Source: JAIPEL01 sp050115795
GTDB lineage: Bacteria; Desulfobacterota; Desulfobacteria; Desulfobacterales; CAFBRK01
Length of the DNA stretch: 25,287 nt
Direction: 5' to 3'
NCBI GenBank assembly: GCA_050115795.1
Contig: JASFPT010000023.1
Coordinates: 1-25,287 of the forward strand
Made by a program: the position numbers and the translations under genes. Of the stretch, positions 15,996 through 24,383 are shown piece after piece; within the stretch, counting starts at the first letter, position 1, and each line of letters starts with the position of its first letter. Below the pieces are notes generated by a model, which was not told the DNA's origin, made no database searches, and was given only the letters and a program-made list of their open reading frames with translations.

Positions 15996-16862
15996 ATGCG
16001 CTATGCCATTATCACCAATCCCGTCTCGGGCGGTTTGAGCCCCGGGCAGAAGCGCTTTGCCCTGGCAAATGCCGCTAGGATCCTCGGGGCGAAGGTACAC
16101 GGGCTCGATACCCGCTCAGCCGAGGAATTTCGCCGATGTGCCGAAGCGATCTCCGGCCATTGCGATGTGCTGGTGGCAGCAGGGGGGGACGGAACTTTCT
16201 CCGATGTCATCAATTCAATCGACACGAGCCAAGCAGCCGTCGGTTTCCTTCCCCTGGGGACCGGGAACGCCCTGCGCCACGCCCTGAAATACAGAGGCGG
16301 CCTGGCCCGCATCGCCCGCCGCATCAAGGAAGCAAAAATTCACCGATACGATCTGATCGACTGCGAAGGGAAAGTGCGCGCTTTCGCGGCCTCTGTGGGG
16401 ATCGAAGGCACGGTCGTCCAGCTCCGGCAACGATACCTTTCCCACGGCGGCGGAGGCTTCAACGCATATCTCACAGCCTTCTTAAAGGCCTATTTTCGGA
16501 TCTACAAGCGGGCAGACGGTGTCATTCGGCTGGACGGAAAGACCTTCGAGGTCAAAAATCTTCTGAGCCTGATGGTCGTCAAACAGCCCTATTACGGCTT
16601 TGGTATGAACGTGGTGCCAAAAGCCCGGTTCGACGACCGGCGGCTGCATACCCTCTGCATCGATTCCGGTCTTGTCATGGCTTCCGTTGGCGGACTGGCC
16701 GCATTTGCCATGGGCAACCCCATCGGCCGCTACCGCACCGGCAAAGAGCTGACCTTACACCTAAACCGTCCCCTGGCGCTGCAATTGGACGGCAACCCCG
16801 GCTGGGAGGCCGACACCTTCTCTTTCAAGGTCCTTCCCGGCGCGCTGAATTTGAAATGCTAG
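15996..16862 (+). CDS. Diacylglycerol-kinase-family lipid kinase
   Basis: The 288-residue product has the DAGK catalytic fold of the YegS/BmrU/DgkB group: NPVSGG near the N-terminus (8-13), the ATP-loop GGDGT (63-67) and PLGTGNALRHAL (81-92), then a beta-rich C-terminal half. Such enzymes phosphorylate diacylglycerol, sphingoid bases or related lipids at the inner face of the membrane; the substrate here is unknown. It starts 48 bases after the TPR-caspase gene on the same strand and is probably in the same operon. ATG 15996 is preferred; TTG 15966, directly after a G-rich run, would add ten residues. The 177 bases after it, up to the convergent caspase gene, show no clear terminator. Confidence 0.9.
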   Translation: MRYAIITNPVSGGLSPGQKRFALANAARILGAKVHGLDTRSAEEFRRCAEAISGHCDVLVAAGGDGTFSDVINSIDTSQAAVGFLPLGTGNALRHALKYRGGLARIARRIKEAKIHRYDLIDCEGKVRAFAASVGIEGTVVQLRQRYLSHGGGGFNAYLTAFLKAYFRIYKRADGVIRLDGKTFEVKNLLSLMVVKQPYYGFGMNVVPKARFDDRRLHTLCIDSGLVMASVGGLAAFAMGNPIGRYRTGKELTLHLNRPLALQLDGNPGWEADTFSFKVLPGALNLKC

Positions 16863-17039
16863 GGGAATGAAGGCGGCAGGTGTCAATGCGTGGGTCATTG
16901 AAGGAAGAAAGAGTGAGTTTCTATCCATTCATTCTGCGCCGCTCCGGCACCTTTTTCATTGAACGTTTTTTGCTTCCTCATCGCCTGTGACCACTGCAGA
17001 GCACGCATGGCACAGCAGGTCGTTTTTTCGGAGAAAACC

Positions 17040-18290
17040 CTAACCGCTCAAATTGAACCTGCCTTCCAACTTTTCAGCATCCGGGTTGATGCTCGGACTC
17101 TGCTGAACATTGAGCCTTTTGGCCTCATCCTCGACCTGAGGCTTGATGGTGTCGTAGATTTCGAAAAGGTCTCTTTTCCCGTCCTTGATTGCCTTGAGAA
17201 AATAATACGTAAAAACGCCGTGCTTTTTCTCCGAAGAGGATGTTGAAATCTGACTTCCCTGGGTGGCTGTCAAAACAGCCATGTTAGAAGATACATTTTC
17301 TGCCGGGGCCATCATCACCAGGGGCCGGGCCCCTTTGGCCAGAACGCTTCTTCCGCCGGACCCGGAAAAGCAGGAATCCAAAACCACGATGATCTTTTTT
17401 GCCTGCAGCTTCCCAAGCCGGTCGTAGAGTCTCTTCAAAGGATATCCGGTCACCGCGAGATAATTGGGGTCTCCGTCATAGGGAACGATGTAGGCTTCAC
17501 CCGTGGCGGGATCCGGTGCGCCGTGGCCGGAAAAATAGATGAAAACAGTGCCGTTCTCGACTCGATTCGGGAGCCAGGCCTCTATCGATTTCTCGATGTC
17601 CGTCTTTGTCGCCTTTTCATTGGTCAGTAAATCGATGTTTCTTTCCTGAAAACCCAGGGCCACGAGGTAATTTCTAACCCAAACGGCATCATTTTCGGAA
17701 TATTCCGATTTCGGCAGATTGCGGTAGTTTTCAATACCGATCGCGACCGCATAGGCATTCAGTTGCGGTTCGGCATGAAGATCGGACAGGGTATCGATGT
17801 TCGATCGGGTCGCAGTCGATTGGCCGATTGCAGCGGTTCCGGACCCAACAGCCGGGGAGATCTTGTTTTCAGGAGCCTGCTGTTTCAGTGTATAGAGCAA
17901 TTTGGCAAATTGGAGGGCCTTTTCGCGTTCCTTGAACTGTACGGTGGCCCCGCATCCTTTCAGGGAGACCTCGTACCGCCAGTCCAGGGCCATAGAGCCG
18001 TAGTCGGTCATAACAGGGTCCCCGACCGCCCAGTCGCAGAATACCTGCTCGTTTTCCTCTCCGGAAACAACATACAACCCATCGTTTTCGATTTTGATGG
18101 CCGCGTTCACGTAATAGCCCCCGATGACGGGACGGCCCTCATAAAACAATGTCTTGACCCCATTTTTCGTATCACCGAAAGCGGTGGCTTGAAGGTCTTT
18201 TGGTGTTGTTTGATAGGTGAGATACGTGCCGCAACCCGTCAGTGTAAGCACCGCCGCCAGTAGAAAGCAGTTCCATGTTACTATTTTCAT
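17040..18290 (-). CDS. Lipoprotein caspase-family (C14) protein A
   Basis: The 416-residue product has a signal peptide with lipobox LTGC (C20), an N-terminal domain of unknown type (about 22-135), a Ser/Thr-rich linker (about 140-175) and a caspase domain (about 178-400). Catalytic H256 (YFSGHGAPD) and C307 (LDSCFSGSGGRSV) are in place, with Asp two before the Cys as in metacaspases. The core is about two thirds identical by eye to the neighbouring protein B, while the N-terminal domains look unrelated. ATG 18290 lies 18 bases after the B stop, so the two form an operon. A periplasmic or outer-membrane site is inferred from the lipobox. Confidence 0.92.
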   Translation of the reverse strand: MKIVTWNCFLLAAVLTLTGCGTYLTYQTTPKDLQATAFGDTKNGVKTLFYEGRPVIGGYYVNAAIKIENDGLYVVSGEENEQVFCDWAVGDPVMTDYGSMALDWRYEVSLKGCGATVQFKEREKALQFAKLLYTLKQQAPENKISPAVGSGTAAIGQSTATRSNIDTLSDLHAEPQLNAYAVAIGIENYRNLPKSEYSENDAVWVRNYLVALGFQERNIDLLTNEKATKTDIEKSIEAWLPNRVENGTVFIYFSGHGAPDPATGEAYIVPYDGDPNYLAVTGYPLKRLYDRLGKLQAKKIIVVLDSCFSGSGGRSVLAKGARPLVMMAPAENVSSNMAVLTATQGSQISTSSSEKKHGVFTYYFLKAIKDGKRDLFEIYDTIKPQVEDEAKRLNVQQSPSINPDAEKLEGRFNLSG

Positions 18291-18308
18291 GGTTGTGTCT
18301 TACCCTTC

Positions 18309-19796
18309 TTACCTTGATCCCATCAACTGCGGCGTCTGCTCGTTGTTGTATTGCTTCCGGGCAATTCGTTCCACCCGGGGCTGGAGGTACGCAAACAGGT
18401 CGTCGATGTTGATGGAGCCGTCGGGGTTGACGACGTCTTCGGTCTTGATCCCCTTGAGCAGAAAGTAGGTAAACAGGCCGTGGCCCTTTTCCGTGTAGGT
18501 GGAGCTGATCTGAGAACCCGATGAGGCCGACATCACGGTCATGTTTTTTGAGGTCGGGGTGTCGGTTTGAAGGTTCATGACCAGGGGCCGGGCCCCCTTG
18601 GCGATAACCGACCGCCCGCCCGCGCCGGAAAAACAGGAATCCAGGGCGACGATGACCTTCTTGGCAGGCAGCTTTTCAAGGGCCGCGTACATGCGCTTCA
18701 ATGGATAGCCGGTTTCGGCGATAAAGGTGGGGTCCCCGTCATAGGGGACCAGGTAGGCGCCGCCGGTCTTGGGGTCGGGTGCGCCGTGGCCGGAAAAATA
18801 GATGAAAACCGTGCTGTCTTTTTCGACGTTGTTTCCCAGCCATTTTCCAAAGTATTTTTCAAAATCGCTTTTCAAGGCCCGGTCGTTGAGAAGCGTCACG
18901 ACATTTTCTTCGGGATAGCCCATGACCGTCGTCAAATACCGGGCCATGGTCTGCGCATCCTGGACGGCAAAGTCGGCTTTGGGCAATTTTTGCCGATACT
19001 GCTCGATGCCGATCACGATGGCGTAGGAATCCTTTTGCGTCTTGACCGCAGCGGTGGGAAGGACATCCACGTCGGAGGTGCCGGAAGCATGCTGTTCAGG
19101 AGCAGCGGACGCTGTTGCGATACTGTATCCTACTTTTTCCGAGGCGTAGGCCTGAATCTCGGGCGACATGGAAATGAATTTGGCCGAATTCTCCAAGGCA
19201 GCGGCAATGGACTCTGCGGCCGCCCTGCCGGTGACTTCCTGTATTTCCTGCCCTTCGTTCCGATGATAAATTTTTCCCTCCGTCTGCGCCAAACTATCCG
19301 AAGAGACCGTTTTTTCGAATAGCAGCGTTCCACTTTTGTCCAAAACCCGAACCTGAAGGGAGGCCCTTGCATGAGACAACCAGTTCGCCTCAAGAAGACT
19401 GGAGTCGGCCATCGTATACCAGTATTGAAAGTGATCAATGGAGGGCAAGATGACCGCGTCGATATCCTGCGGATAGGGTGAGCCCCTTGCAAGGACAACG
19501 GCGGTAAAAACAGAGGAAAAAACATCGGGCGCTTCATTCTGGAGCATCTTGCCGAGAGGAAAAGATGCGGATACGCCCCGGCCGATACCATCGCTTATAG
19601 CCAGGTCAGGTGGCCCCGCAAAGGTCGCCGCTTCGACCTCTTCCGGAATAACCACAGCCACCTTCAATGGAATTTTCTGTGCGATGGATGGCGTCAATGG
19701 CGGAACATCGACGACAGGAACCATAAAATTCGTTGCGCAGCCCACCGGCAGAAAGAAGAGAAACAGGGATAAAACCGCTTGGATTGTCTTGCTCAC
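18309..19796 (-). CDS. Lipoprotein caspase-family (C14) protein B
   Basis: The 495-residue product has a signal peptide with lipobox PVGC (C20), a large N-terminal domain (about 40-215; KVAVVIPEEV, QVRVLDKSGTLLFEKTV, AAAESIAAALENSAKF) that recalls outer-membrane lipoproteins such as the YajG or LPS-transport-accessory type, a linker, and a caspase domain (about 258-480). H337 (YFSGHGAPD) and C388 (LDSCFSGAGG) form the dyad; D386 fits metacaspase-type basic P1 preference. The last 25 residues, ending NNEQTPQLMGSR, recur in the ankyrin gene just upstream. It lies third in the minus-strand cluster, 61 bases after that ankyrin gene. Confidence 0.92.
   Translation of the reverse strand: MSKTIQAVLSLFLFFLPVGCATNFMVPVVDVPPLTPSIAQKIPLKVAVVIPEEVEAATFAGPPDLAISDGIGRGVSASFPLGKMLQNEAPDVFSSVFTAVVLARGSPYPQDIDAVILPSIDHFQYWYTMADSSLLEANWLSHARASLQVRVLDKSGTLLFEKTVSSDSLAQTEGKIYHRNEGQEIQEVTGRAAAESIAAALENSAKFISMSPEIQAYASEKVGYSIATASAAPEQHASGTSDVDVLPTAAVKTQKDSYAIVIGIEQYRQKLPKADFAVQDAQTMARYLTTVMGYPEENVVTLLNDRALKSDFEKYFGKWLGNNVEKDSTVFIYFSGHGAPDPKTGGAYLVPYDGDPTFIAETGYPLKRMYAALEKLPAKKVIVALDSCFSGAGGRSVIAKGARPLVMNLQTDTPTSKNMTVMSASSGSQISSTYTEKGHGLFTYFLLKGIKTEDVVNPDGSINIDDLFAYLQPRVERIARKQYNNEQTPQLMGSR
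18322..18380 (-). repeat. 59-bp direct repeat, copy in caspase B 3' end
   Basis: This segment codes for the C-terminal end of caspase B and matches 19877-19935 at 52 of 59 bases in the same orientation. Both copies encode RIARK-x-YNNEQTPQL in the same frame. Confidence 0.85.
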
Positions 19797-19857
19797 CGTG
19801 ACGCTCCGTTAAAGAATTTCAATCGAATACCTGCTGCTTTTTCTTTTTCCAGAAGTC

Positions 19858-20184
19858 CTAGTTTTTTCCAGACTCGATCAACTGTGGCGTCTGCTCGTTG
19901 TTGTAATGCTTCCGGGCGATGCGCTTTACCCGGGGTTTCACATCCTCACCCCTGTCGATCAAAAGGCCGACAATCTCCAGGGGGGCGTTGTTGAAGACTG
20001 CCTCATGCAGGGGAGAAAGGTCGGGTGTCATCACCTCGTTCACGTCGGCCCCCTGATTCAAGAGCGTCTCGACTTTCCGGATCTCCCCGCTCTTGGCCGC
20101 CCGGCCCAAAGGAGTTGCCGTGGCGCATGATGTCGGCATCGTCAAAACTGCAAAAATGGATGTCATCACAGATACCTGTCTCAT
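19858..20184 (-). CDS. Short ankyrin lipoprotein with a caspase-B-like tail (probable chimaera)
   Basis: The 108-residue product has an export segment with a lipobox-like PTSC (C20), about one and a half ankyrin repeats (about 24-78: TPLGRAAKSGEIRKVETLLNQGADVNE, then SPLHEAVFNNAPLEIVGLLIDRGEDV), and a tail from residue 82 (VKPRVKRIARKHYNNEQTPQL) homologous to the C-terminus of caspase B. The tail has no ankyrin character, so the gene looks like a recombination product in which a caspase core was lost, or an ankyrin array fused to a duplicated 3' end. It is intact and has AGGGGAA upstream of ATG 20184, so it may still be expressed; it starts 9 bases after the DUF4384 gene stop. Confidence 0.75.
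   Translation of the reverse strand: MRQVSVMTSIFAVLTMPTSCATATPLGRAAKSGEIRKVETLLNQGADVNEVMTPDLSPLHEAVFNNAPLEIVGLLIDRGEDVKPRVKRIARKHYNNEQTPQLIESGKN
19877..19935 (-). repeat. 59-bp direct repeat, copy in ankyrin gene 3' end
   Basis: Second copy of the repeat at 18322-18380 (52 of 59 identical). Homologous recombination between the copies would remove caspase B. Confidence 0.85.
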
Positions 20185-20193
20185 CGTTTCCCC

Positions 20194-21048
20194 CTATTGT
20201 CTTGTCAGGGTGTAGACGGCCGTGGCTTCGGTCCAGTCGGACGGCTCCAGTTGGTTGAGCCTTCTGACCAGGTCGCTGATCATGCCGGTCGAGCCGGCAT
20301 CGTAGACCTTGAACATACCCTCCTGAAAGCCGAGGGGAATCAGGGCCTCTTTCCTGCGGGTGGCGATCAGCTTGATCCGCTCCTCGGTGGTGGCGTCCGC
20401 AGACCCCGGCAGAAATTCGGCGGTGAGCCGGATGGGGCTTCCTGCGGGGGGAAACTCATGGACTTTATTGGAGGCTGCAAAGTTGTCCGGGGCTCGGGAG
20501 TTGGGAAAAAGAAGGGTCACCGAACCGTCGGAGGCGACCGAAAAAAGATAAATGTAGCAGTCCCGGCTGGGCTCGTAATAGATCCGGACCTCTTCTCCGG
20601 CCGTGAGTTCGGTTTTGGAAAGGAAGAGCTTGACGGAAAGGCCGCCCCCTTTTTCCGGGTAGACCGGTTCGATCAGGGCCTTTATTTTCACCCGGTAAAC
20701 GGCCCGGTCCTTTTCGTCCCAGCCCTCCTGCAGGATCTTTGACTTTTCGATGCGGCCCCTGACCGAGGCATAGACCAGGTCTTCGGCCACTTGGCTGTTG
20801 GACACCAGCGTACGGGATTTGATGAAGACGCCCACCGCCGTCTCCAGGGCGTTTTTCTGGGCGTCGCGCAGGGCCCTTTCTTTGACCTCGCTGGGGGTGT
20901 CGAAGTCGCCGAGCGCCGCCTGGCCCTCGGCCTCGATCCACAGGGGCGGATCGGCAGAAGGGAAAACCGGCAAGGGGTGTGGGAGAATCAGAAAAAAAAG
21001 GAAGGCAAAAATGATCTTCCTTAATTTTGGCAGGCAGTTGTCTCTCAT
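20194..21048 (-). CDS. Exported FlgT_N/LPP20-like plus DUF4384 protein
   Basis: The 284-residue product has a signal peptide (hydrophobic 11-30), a first domain (about 36-125; EAEGQAALGD, RALRDAQKNALETAVGVFIKS) resembling FlgT N-terminal or LPP20-type lipoprotein domains that act at the outer membrane, and a C-terminal DUF4384 domain (about 133-250; GEEVRIYYEPSRDCYIYLFSVASDGSVTLLFPN). It is the first gene of the minus-strand cluster leading into the ankyrin and two caspase genes, and its TAG stop lies within the purine run before the ankyrin start. The domain link to the cyclase-associated DUF4384 protein at 4487 suggests related roles; the function of the domain is not known. Confidence 0.87.
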   Translation of the reverse strand: MRDNCLPKLRKIIFAFLFFLILPHPLPVFPSADPPLWIEAEGQAALGDFDTPSEVKERALRDAQKNALETAVGVFIKSRTLVSNSQVAEDLVYASVRGRIEKSKILQEGWDEKDRAVYRVKIKALIEPVYPEKGGGLSVKLFLSKTELTAGEEVRIYYEPSRDCYIYLFSVASDGSVTLLFPNSRAPDNFAASNKVHEFPPAGSPIRLTAEFLPGSADATTEERIKLIATRRKEALIPLGFQEGMFKVYDAGSTGMISDLVRRLNQLEPSDWTEATAVYTLTRQ

Positions 21049-21076
21049 TTTCGGTTCCAGAAGTTAGGGCCGAATG

Positions 21077-21105
21077 ACTATAGTTAATCTTCAGCGACAA
21101 ATCAA
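21077..21105 (-). promoter_or_regulatory. Candidate promoter of the minus-strand caspase cluster
   Basis: On the minus strand TTGATT (21105-21100) and TATAGT (21082-21077) are separated by exactly 17 bases. The -10 box matches consensus at 5 of 6 positions and the -35 box at 4 of 6. Transcription would begin near 21070, about 20 bases before the DUF4384 start codon. Confidence 0.55.
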
Positions 21106-21382
21106 ACTGAAAAGAATCGGCAGCCCGGACGCTGTGTTCCGACATCCAGCGGCGTCCGGAATCGGGGCGTTTATTCTGTTCAATACCCTGAAAGTAAACA
21201 AACTTATGCGATATCGGCGAGCCGGGCGGAAGCGTGGCCGGCAGGTACATCACCCGAAACATTTTCCGCCAGGCGCGCCTCGGCCGTCGCCCCGCCGCCG
21301 GCCCTTCGCTTTTCGTTTCCGTTTCCAAATTCCGGCTGCCATGCGCCTTGTAAAAACCCGCTTCAATTCTTGTTTTTTCAAG

Positions 21383-21414
21383 CTTCCCGGCTCCCCGGCC
21401 GCCCGGCCTCCCAG
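21383..21414 (+). repeat. 8-bp tandem repeat, four units
   Basis: Four degenerate octamers (CTTCCCGG, CTCCCCGG, CCGCCCGG, CCTCCCAG) stand just upstream of the fdhA promoter candidate. They are similar in style to the heptamer arrays elsewhere in the window. Confidence 0.55.
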
Positions 21415-21437
21415 CGGCCCGAAGCGCCCTTACTGCA

Positions 21438-21464
21438 TTGACAAACCCCCGGTCATTCTATAGA
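21438..21464 (+). promoter_or_regulatory. Candidate promoter of fdhA
   Basis: TTGACA (21438-21443, perfect -35) is followed after 15 bases by TATAGA (21459-21464). The spacer is shorter than the usual 17. The start of transcription would be near 21471, about 50 bases before the ATG. Confidence 0.42.
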
Positions 21465-21521
21465 AACGGATCTATTGCAGTTTACCCCGTGATCCCCGAT
21501 TTCGATGCGAACGAGGTGCCC

Positions 21522-24290
21522 ATGGCAGATGAAAACAGGCTGACCATCAACGGAAACGAACTGAGCTTCATGCCGGGAGAGACCATCCTGGAGGTTGCCC
21601 GGCGAAACGACATCGACATCCCGACGCTCTGCCATCTGAAGGGGACGATCCCCACCGGTTCCTGCCGGATCTGCGTCGTGGAAGTGGAAGGGGCCAGGAC
21701 CCTGATCGCCTCCTGTGCCGCACCGGCCGCCAAAGGGATGGTGGTACACACCGAGTCGTCCAAGGTGATCGAGGCCCGGAAGGTGATCATCCAGCTTTTG
21801 CTCTCCTCCGGCAACCACAACTGTGCGGTGCGCGGGTCGGACGGCGCCGACTGGAGCGCCTTTCAGCTCAAGGTCCAGGAAGAAGACGGCAGCGACGAGC
21901 TGTGCCCGGTATGGGGCGATTGCCGGCTGCAGGATCTGGCCTACCGCTACCAGGTGTCCGGCGAAAAATTCGAGGGAACACCGACCCCCTACCCCATGGA
22001 GACGGTCAACCCCTTCATCGTACGCGACTTTTCCCGCTGCATCCTCTGCGGCCGATGCGTCCAGGCCTGCAATGATGTCCAGGTCAACAACGCCATCAAT
22101 TTCGGCTACCGGGGGTCGCCCACCAAGATCGTGGCCGCTGAAGACAAGCCGCTCCAGGATTCGGATTGCGTGTTCTGCGGGGAATGCGTCCAGGCCTGCC
22201 CGGTGGGCGCCCTGGTGGAAAAAGACGCCCGATATCGGGTGCGGCCCTGGGAGACCGAAAAGGTGCGCACCACCTGCACCTACTGCGGGGTCGGCTGCCA
22301 GATCAACTTGCACGTCCAAGACGGCCGGGTGGTCAAGGTCACCGGTGCAGAGGGCGTGGCCCCGAACTACGGCAGCCTTTGCGTAAAGGGTCGCTTCGGA
22401 TACAATTTCATCAACTCCCCGGAACGGCTCACCGACCCCCTGATCAAGGAAAACGGGCAGTTCCGGAAGGCCACCTGGGAAGAGGCGCTGGATCGCGTTG
22501 CCGGCCGGCTCGCCGAGATCAAGGAACAGTCCGGCCCGGACAGCATCGGCGTGCTGACCTCGGCACGGGTCACCAACGAAGAGAACTACATCGCCAACAA
22601 GTTCACCCGGGCGGTGCTCAAGACCAACAACATCGATCACTGTGCGCGGCTCTGACATTCCTCCACCGTGGCCGGTCTGGCCGCAGCATTCGGAAGCGGA
22701 GCCATGACGAATACCATCGCCTGCATCGAAAAGGCCGATGTCATCCTGATCACCGGTTCCAACACGACCGAAAACCATCCGGTCCTCTCATCGTTCGTCA
22801 AACGGGCCGTGAAGTTCAAGGGGGCCAAGCTGATCGTGGTCGATCCGCGGCGGATCCGCGTGGCCCGGCACGCCCACCTCTACCTCCGGCAGAACCTGGG
22901 CACCGACGTGGCCTGGATCAACGGCATGATGAACGTCATCATCGCCGAAGACCTCCACGACAAGGCCTTTGTCGAATCCCGTACCGAAAAGTTCGAAGCA
23001 CTGAAGAAGACCGTGGCCGCCTATCCCCCGGAGCACGTTCAGGAGATCACCGGAATCCCGGCACGGGACCTGATCGCCGCCGCACGGATGTACGCCGGGG
23101 CCAAGGTCGGCAGCATCCTGTACTGCATGGGAATCACCCAGCACTCCCACGGCACCGACAACGTGAAGTCTTTGGCCAACCTGGCCATGCTCTGCGGCAA
23201 TCTGGGGGTTGAAGGCGGCGGGGTCAACCCGCTTCGGGGGCAGAACAACGTCCAGGGCGCCTGTGACATGGGCGGGCTTCCCAACGTTTATCCGGCCTAT
23301 CAGCCGGTCGCCGACCTGGCCATCGCGAAAAAGTTCGAGGAGGCCTGGGGGGTGACGGATCTGCCGACCCAGATCGGACTCAAGGTCACCGAGATGATTC
23401 CCAAGGCCCACGACGGAGAGCTCAAAGCGCTTTACATCATCGGGGAAAATCCCCTGGTCTCCGATCCGGACCTGAACCATGCCGAAAAGAGCCTGGCCAA
23501 CCTCGAATTTCTGGTGGTGCAGGACATTTTCATGACCGAGACCGCCCAGGTGGCCGATGTGGTGCTGCCGTCAAAATGCTTTGCGGAAAAAGACGGGACC
23601 TTTTCCAACACCGAGCGGCGGGTTCAGCGGGTGAGGGCCGCCGTCGCCCCGCCGGGCGAGGCCTGGGACGACTGGAAGATCACCTGTGAGATCGGCACAC
23701 GGATGGGGCTGCCCATGGCCTATGAAAACAGCGAGGCGATCTTCGACGAGTTGCGAACGGTGGCCCCGTCTTACGCGGGCATCACCTATGCCCGGATCGA
23801 AGCCGAAGGGCTGCACTGGCCGTGCCCCAACGAGGAGCACCCCGGCACACCGGTGCTGCACAAGGAACAGTTCACCCGGGGAAAGGGGCTGTTTCACGCC
23901 ATCGAGTACATACCGCCGGCCGAGCAGGCCGACGACAACTACCCGATGTACCTGACCACCGGTCGCCTCTTGTACCAGTACCACACCGGCACCATGACCA
24001 TGAAAAGCGAGGGGCTCAACAACCGTGCTCCGGAGTGTTACGTTGAAATCGCCCCCTCGGATGCCGACAAGCTGGGCCTGGAAGACGGCGCCCTCGTCAA
24101 GGTGGCTTCCCGAAGAGGAGGGATCAAAGCCGTGTTGCGGATTTCCAACATGGCCAGGGCCGGTACCGTGTTCATTCCTTTCCATTACGCCCAGGCCGCG
24201 GCCAACCGCCTGACCAATGCGGCTCTGGACCCGGTTTCCGGGATTCCCGAATACAAGGTCTGCGCGGTCAAGCTGGAAAAAGCGGCATAA
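21522..24290 (+). CDS. fdhA: Selenocysteine-containing formate dehydrogenase catalytic subunit
   Basis: The enzyme oxidises formate to CO2 (or the reverse) at a molybdenum or tungsten bis-pterin site. Read through the UGA at 22653, it gives 922 residues: [2Fe-2S] domain (C37, C48, C51, C65), a His/Cys region (H99, C101, C128, C134), two [4Fe-4S] ferredoxin clusters (C173/176/179/183 and C216/219/222/226), the molybdopterin Fe4S4 domain (C252, C255, C259, C287), active-site Sec378 in HCARLUHS, and the pterin-binding and MopB C-terminal domains. No Tat signal is present, so it is cytoplasmic, as in NAD-linked or hydrogenase-linked enzymes. ATG 21522 has GAGG five bases plus a short spacer upstream. 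No NuoE/NuoF-like partner is adjacent. Confidence 0.95.
22653..22655 (+). other. In-frame UGA read as selenocysteine (Sec378)
   Basis: The frame continues without a break on both sides of this TGA, and the flanking residues HCARL-U-HSSTVAGL match the conserved active site of formate dehydrogenases, where Sec or Cys binds the metal. A SECIS-like hairpin follows. Confidence 0.95.
22668..22684 (+). promoter_or_regulatory. Bacterial SECIS-like hairpin
   Basis: GTGGCC (22668-22673) pairs with GGCCGC (22679-22684; one G-U pair) around the loop GGTCT, beginning 12 bases after the UGA. Loop sequence and distance are those of the E. coli fdhF SECIS element that binds SelB. Confidence 0.85.
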
Positions 24291-24316
24291 ACAAATCACG
24301 GGCGTGATCTGTTTAT
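24287..24316 (+). repeat. Palindrome overlapping the fdhA stop codon
   Basis: ATAAACAAATCACG (24287-24300) and CGTGATCTGTTTAT (24303-24316) pair at 13 of 14 positions. The left arm covers the TAA stop. Its AACAAATC-x-CG core is shared with the palindrome at 24485-24514. Confidence 0.65.
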
Positions 24317-24350
24317 CAATAAACTACGGTTTTCAAAGCGGGTAACATAA

Positions 24351-24383
24351 AAACCCGGCCGGATGTTCCGGCCGGGTTTTTTT
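24351..24383 (+). terminator. Intrinsic terminator of fdhA
   Basis: AAACCCGGCCGGA (24351-24363) pairs perfectly with TCCGGCCGGGTTT (24367-24379) around TGT, with a run of seven T at 24377-24383. It lies 60 bases after the fdhA stop, making the gene monocistronic on this side. Confidence 0.92.

Larger units (their letters stand above)
21049..21521. other. 473-bp divergent intergenic region
   Basis: The region between the minus-strand caspase cluster and fdhA holds a candidate promoter on each strand, a broken inverted repeat around 21127-21162 (GGACGC and GCGTCC ends), an octamer repeat at 21383-21414, and otherwise GC-rich sequence. A plus-strand open frame across it (about 130 codons) is Arg/Pro-rich and not protein-like. 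Confidence 0.6.

Noticed and set aside
16863..17039. Terminator between the convergent lipid kinase and caspase A genes
   Set aside because: Only a 4-bp GCCG/CGGC stem before a T-run was found, too weak to support.
21074..21463. 130-codon open frame on the plus strand upstream of fdhA
   Set aside because: Composition is Arg/Pro-rich and low complexity, with no domain; it overlaps both promoter candidates.
22653..22655. Reading fdhA as two genes or a nonsense-mutated pseudogene
   Set aside because: The flanking frame is intact, the residue context is the Sec active site and a SECIS-like stem follows.
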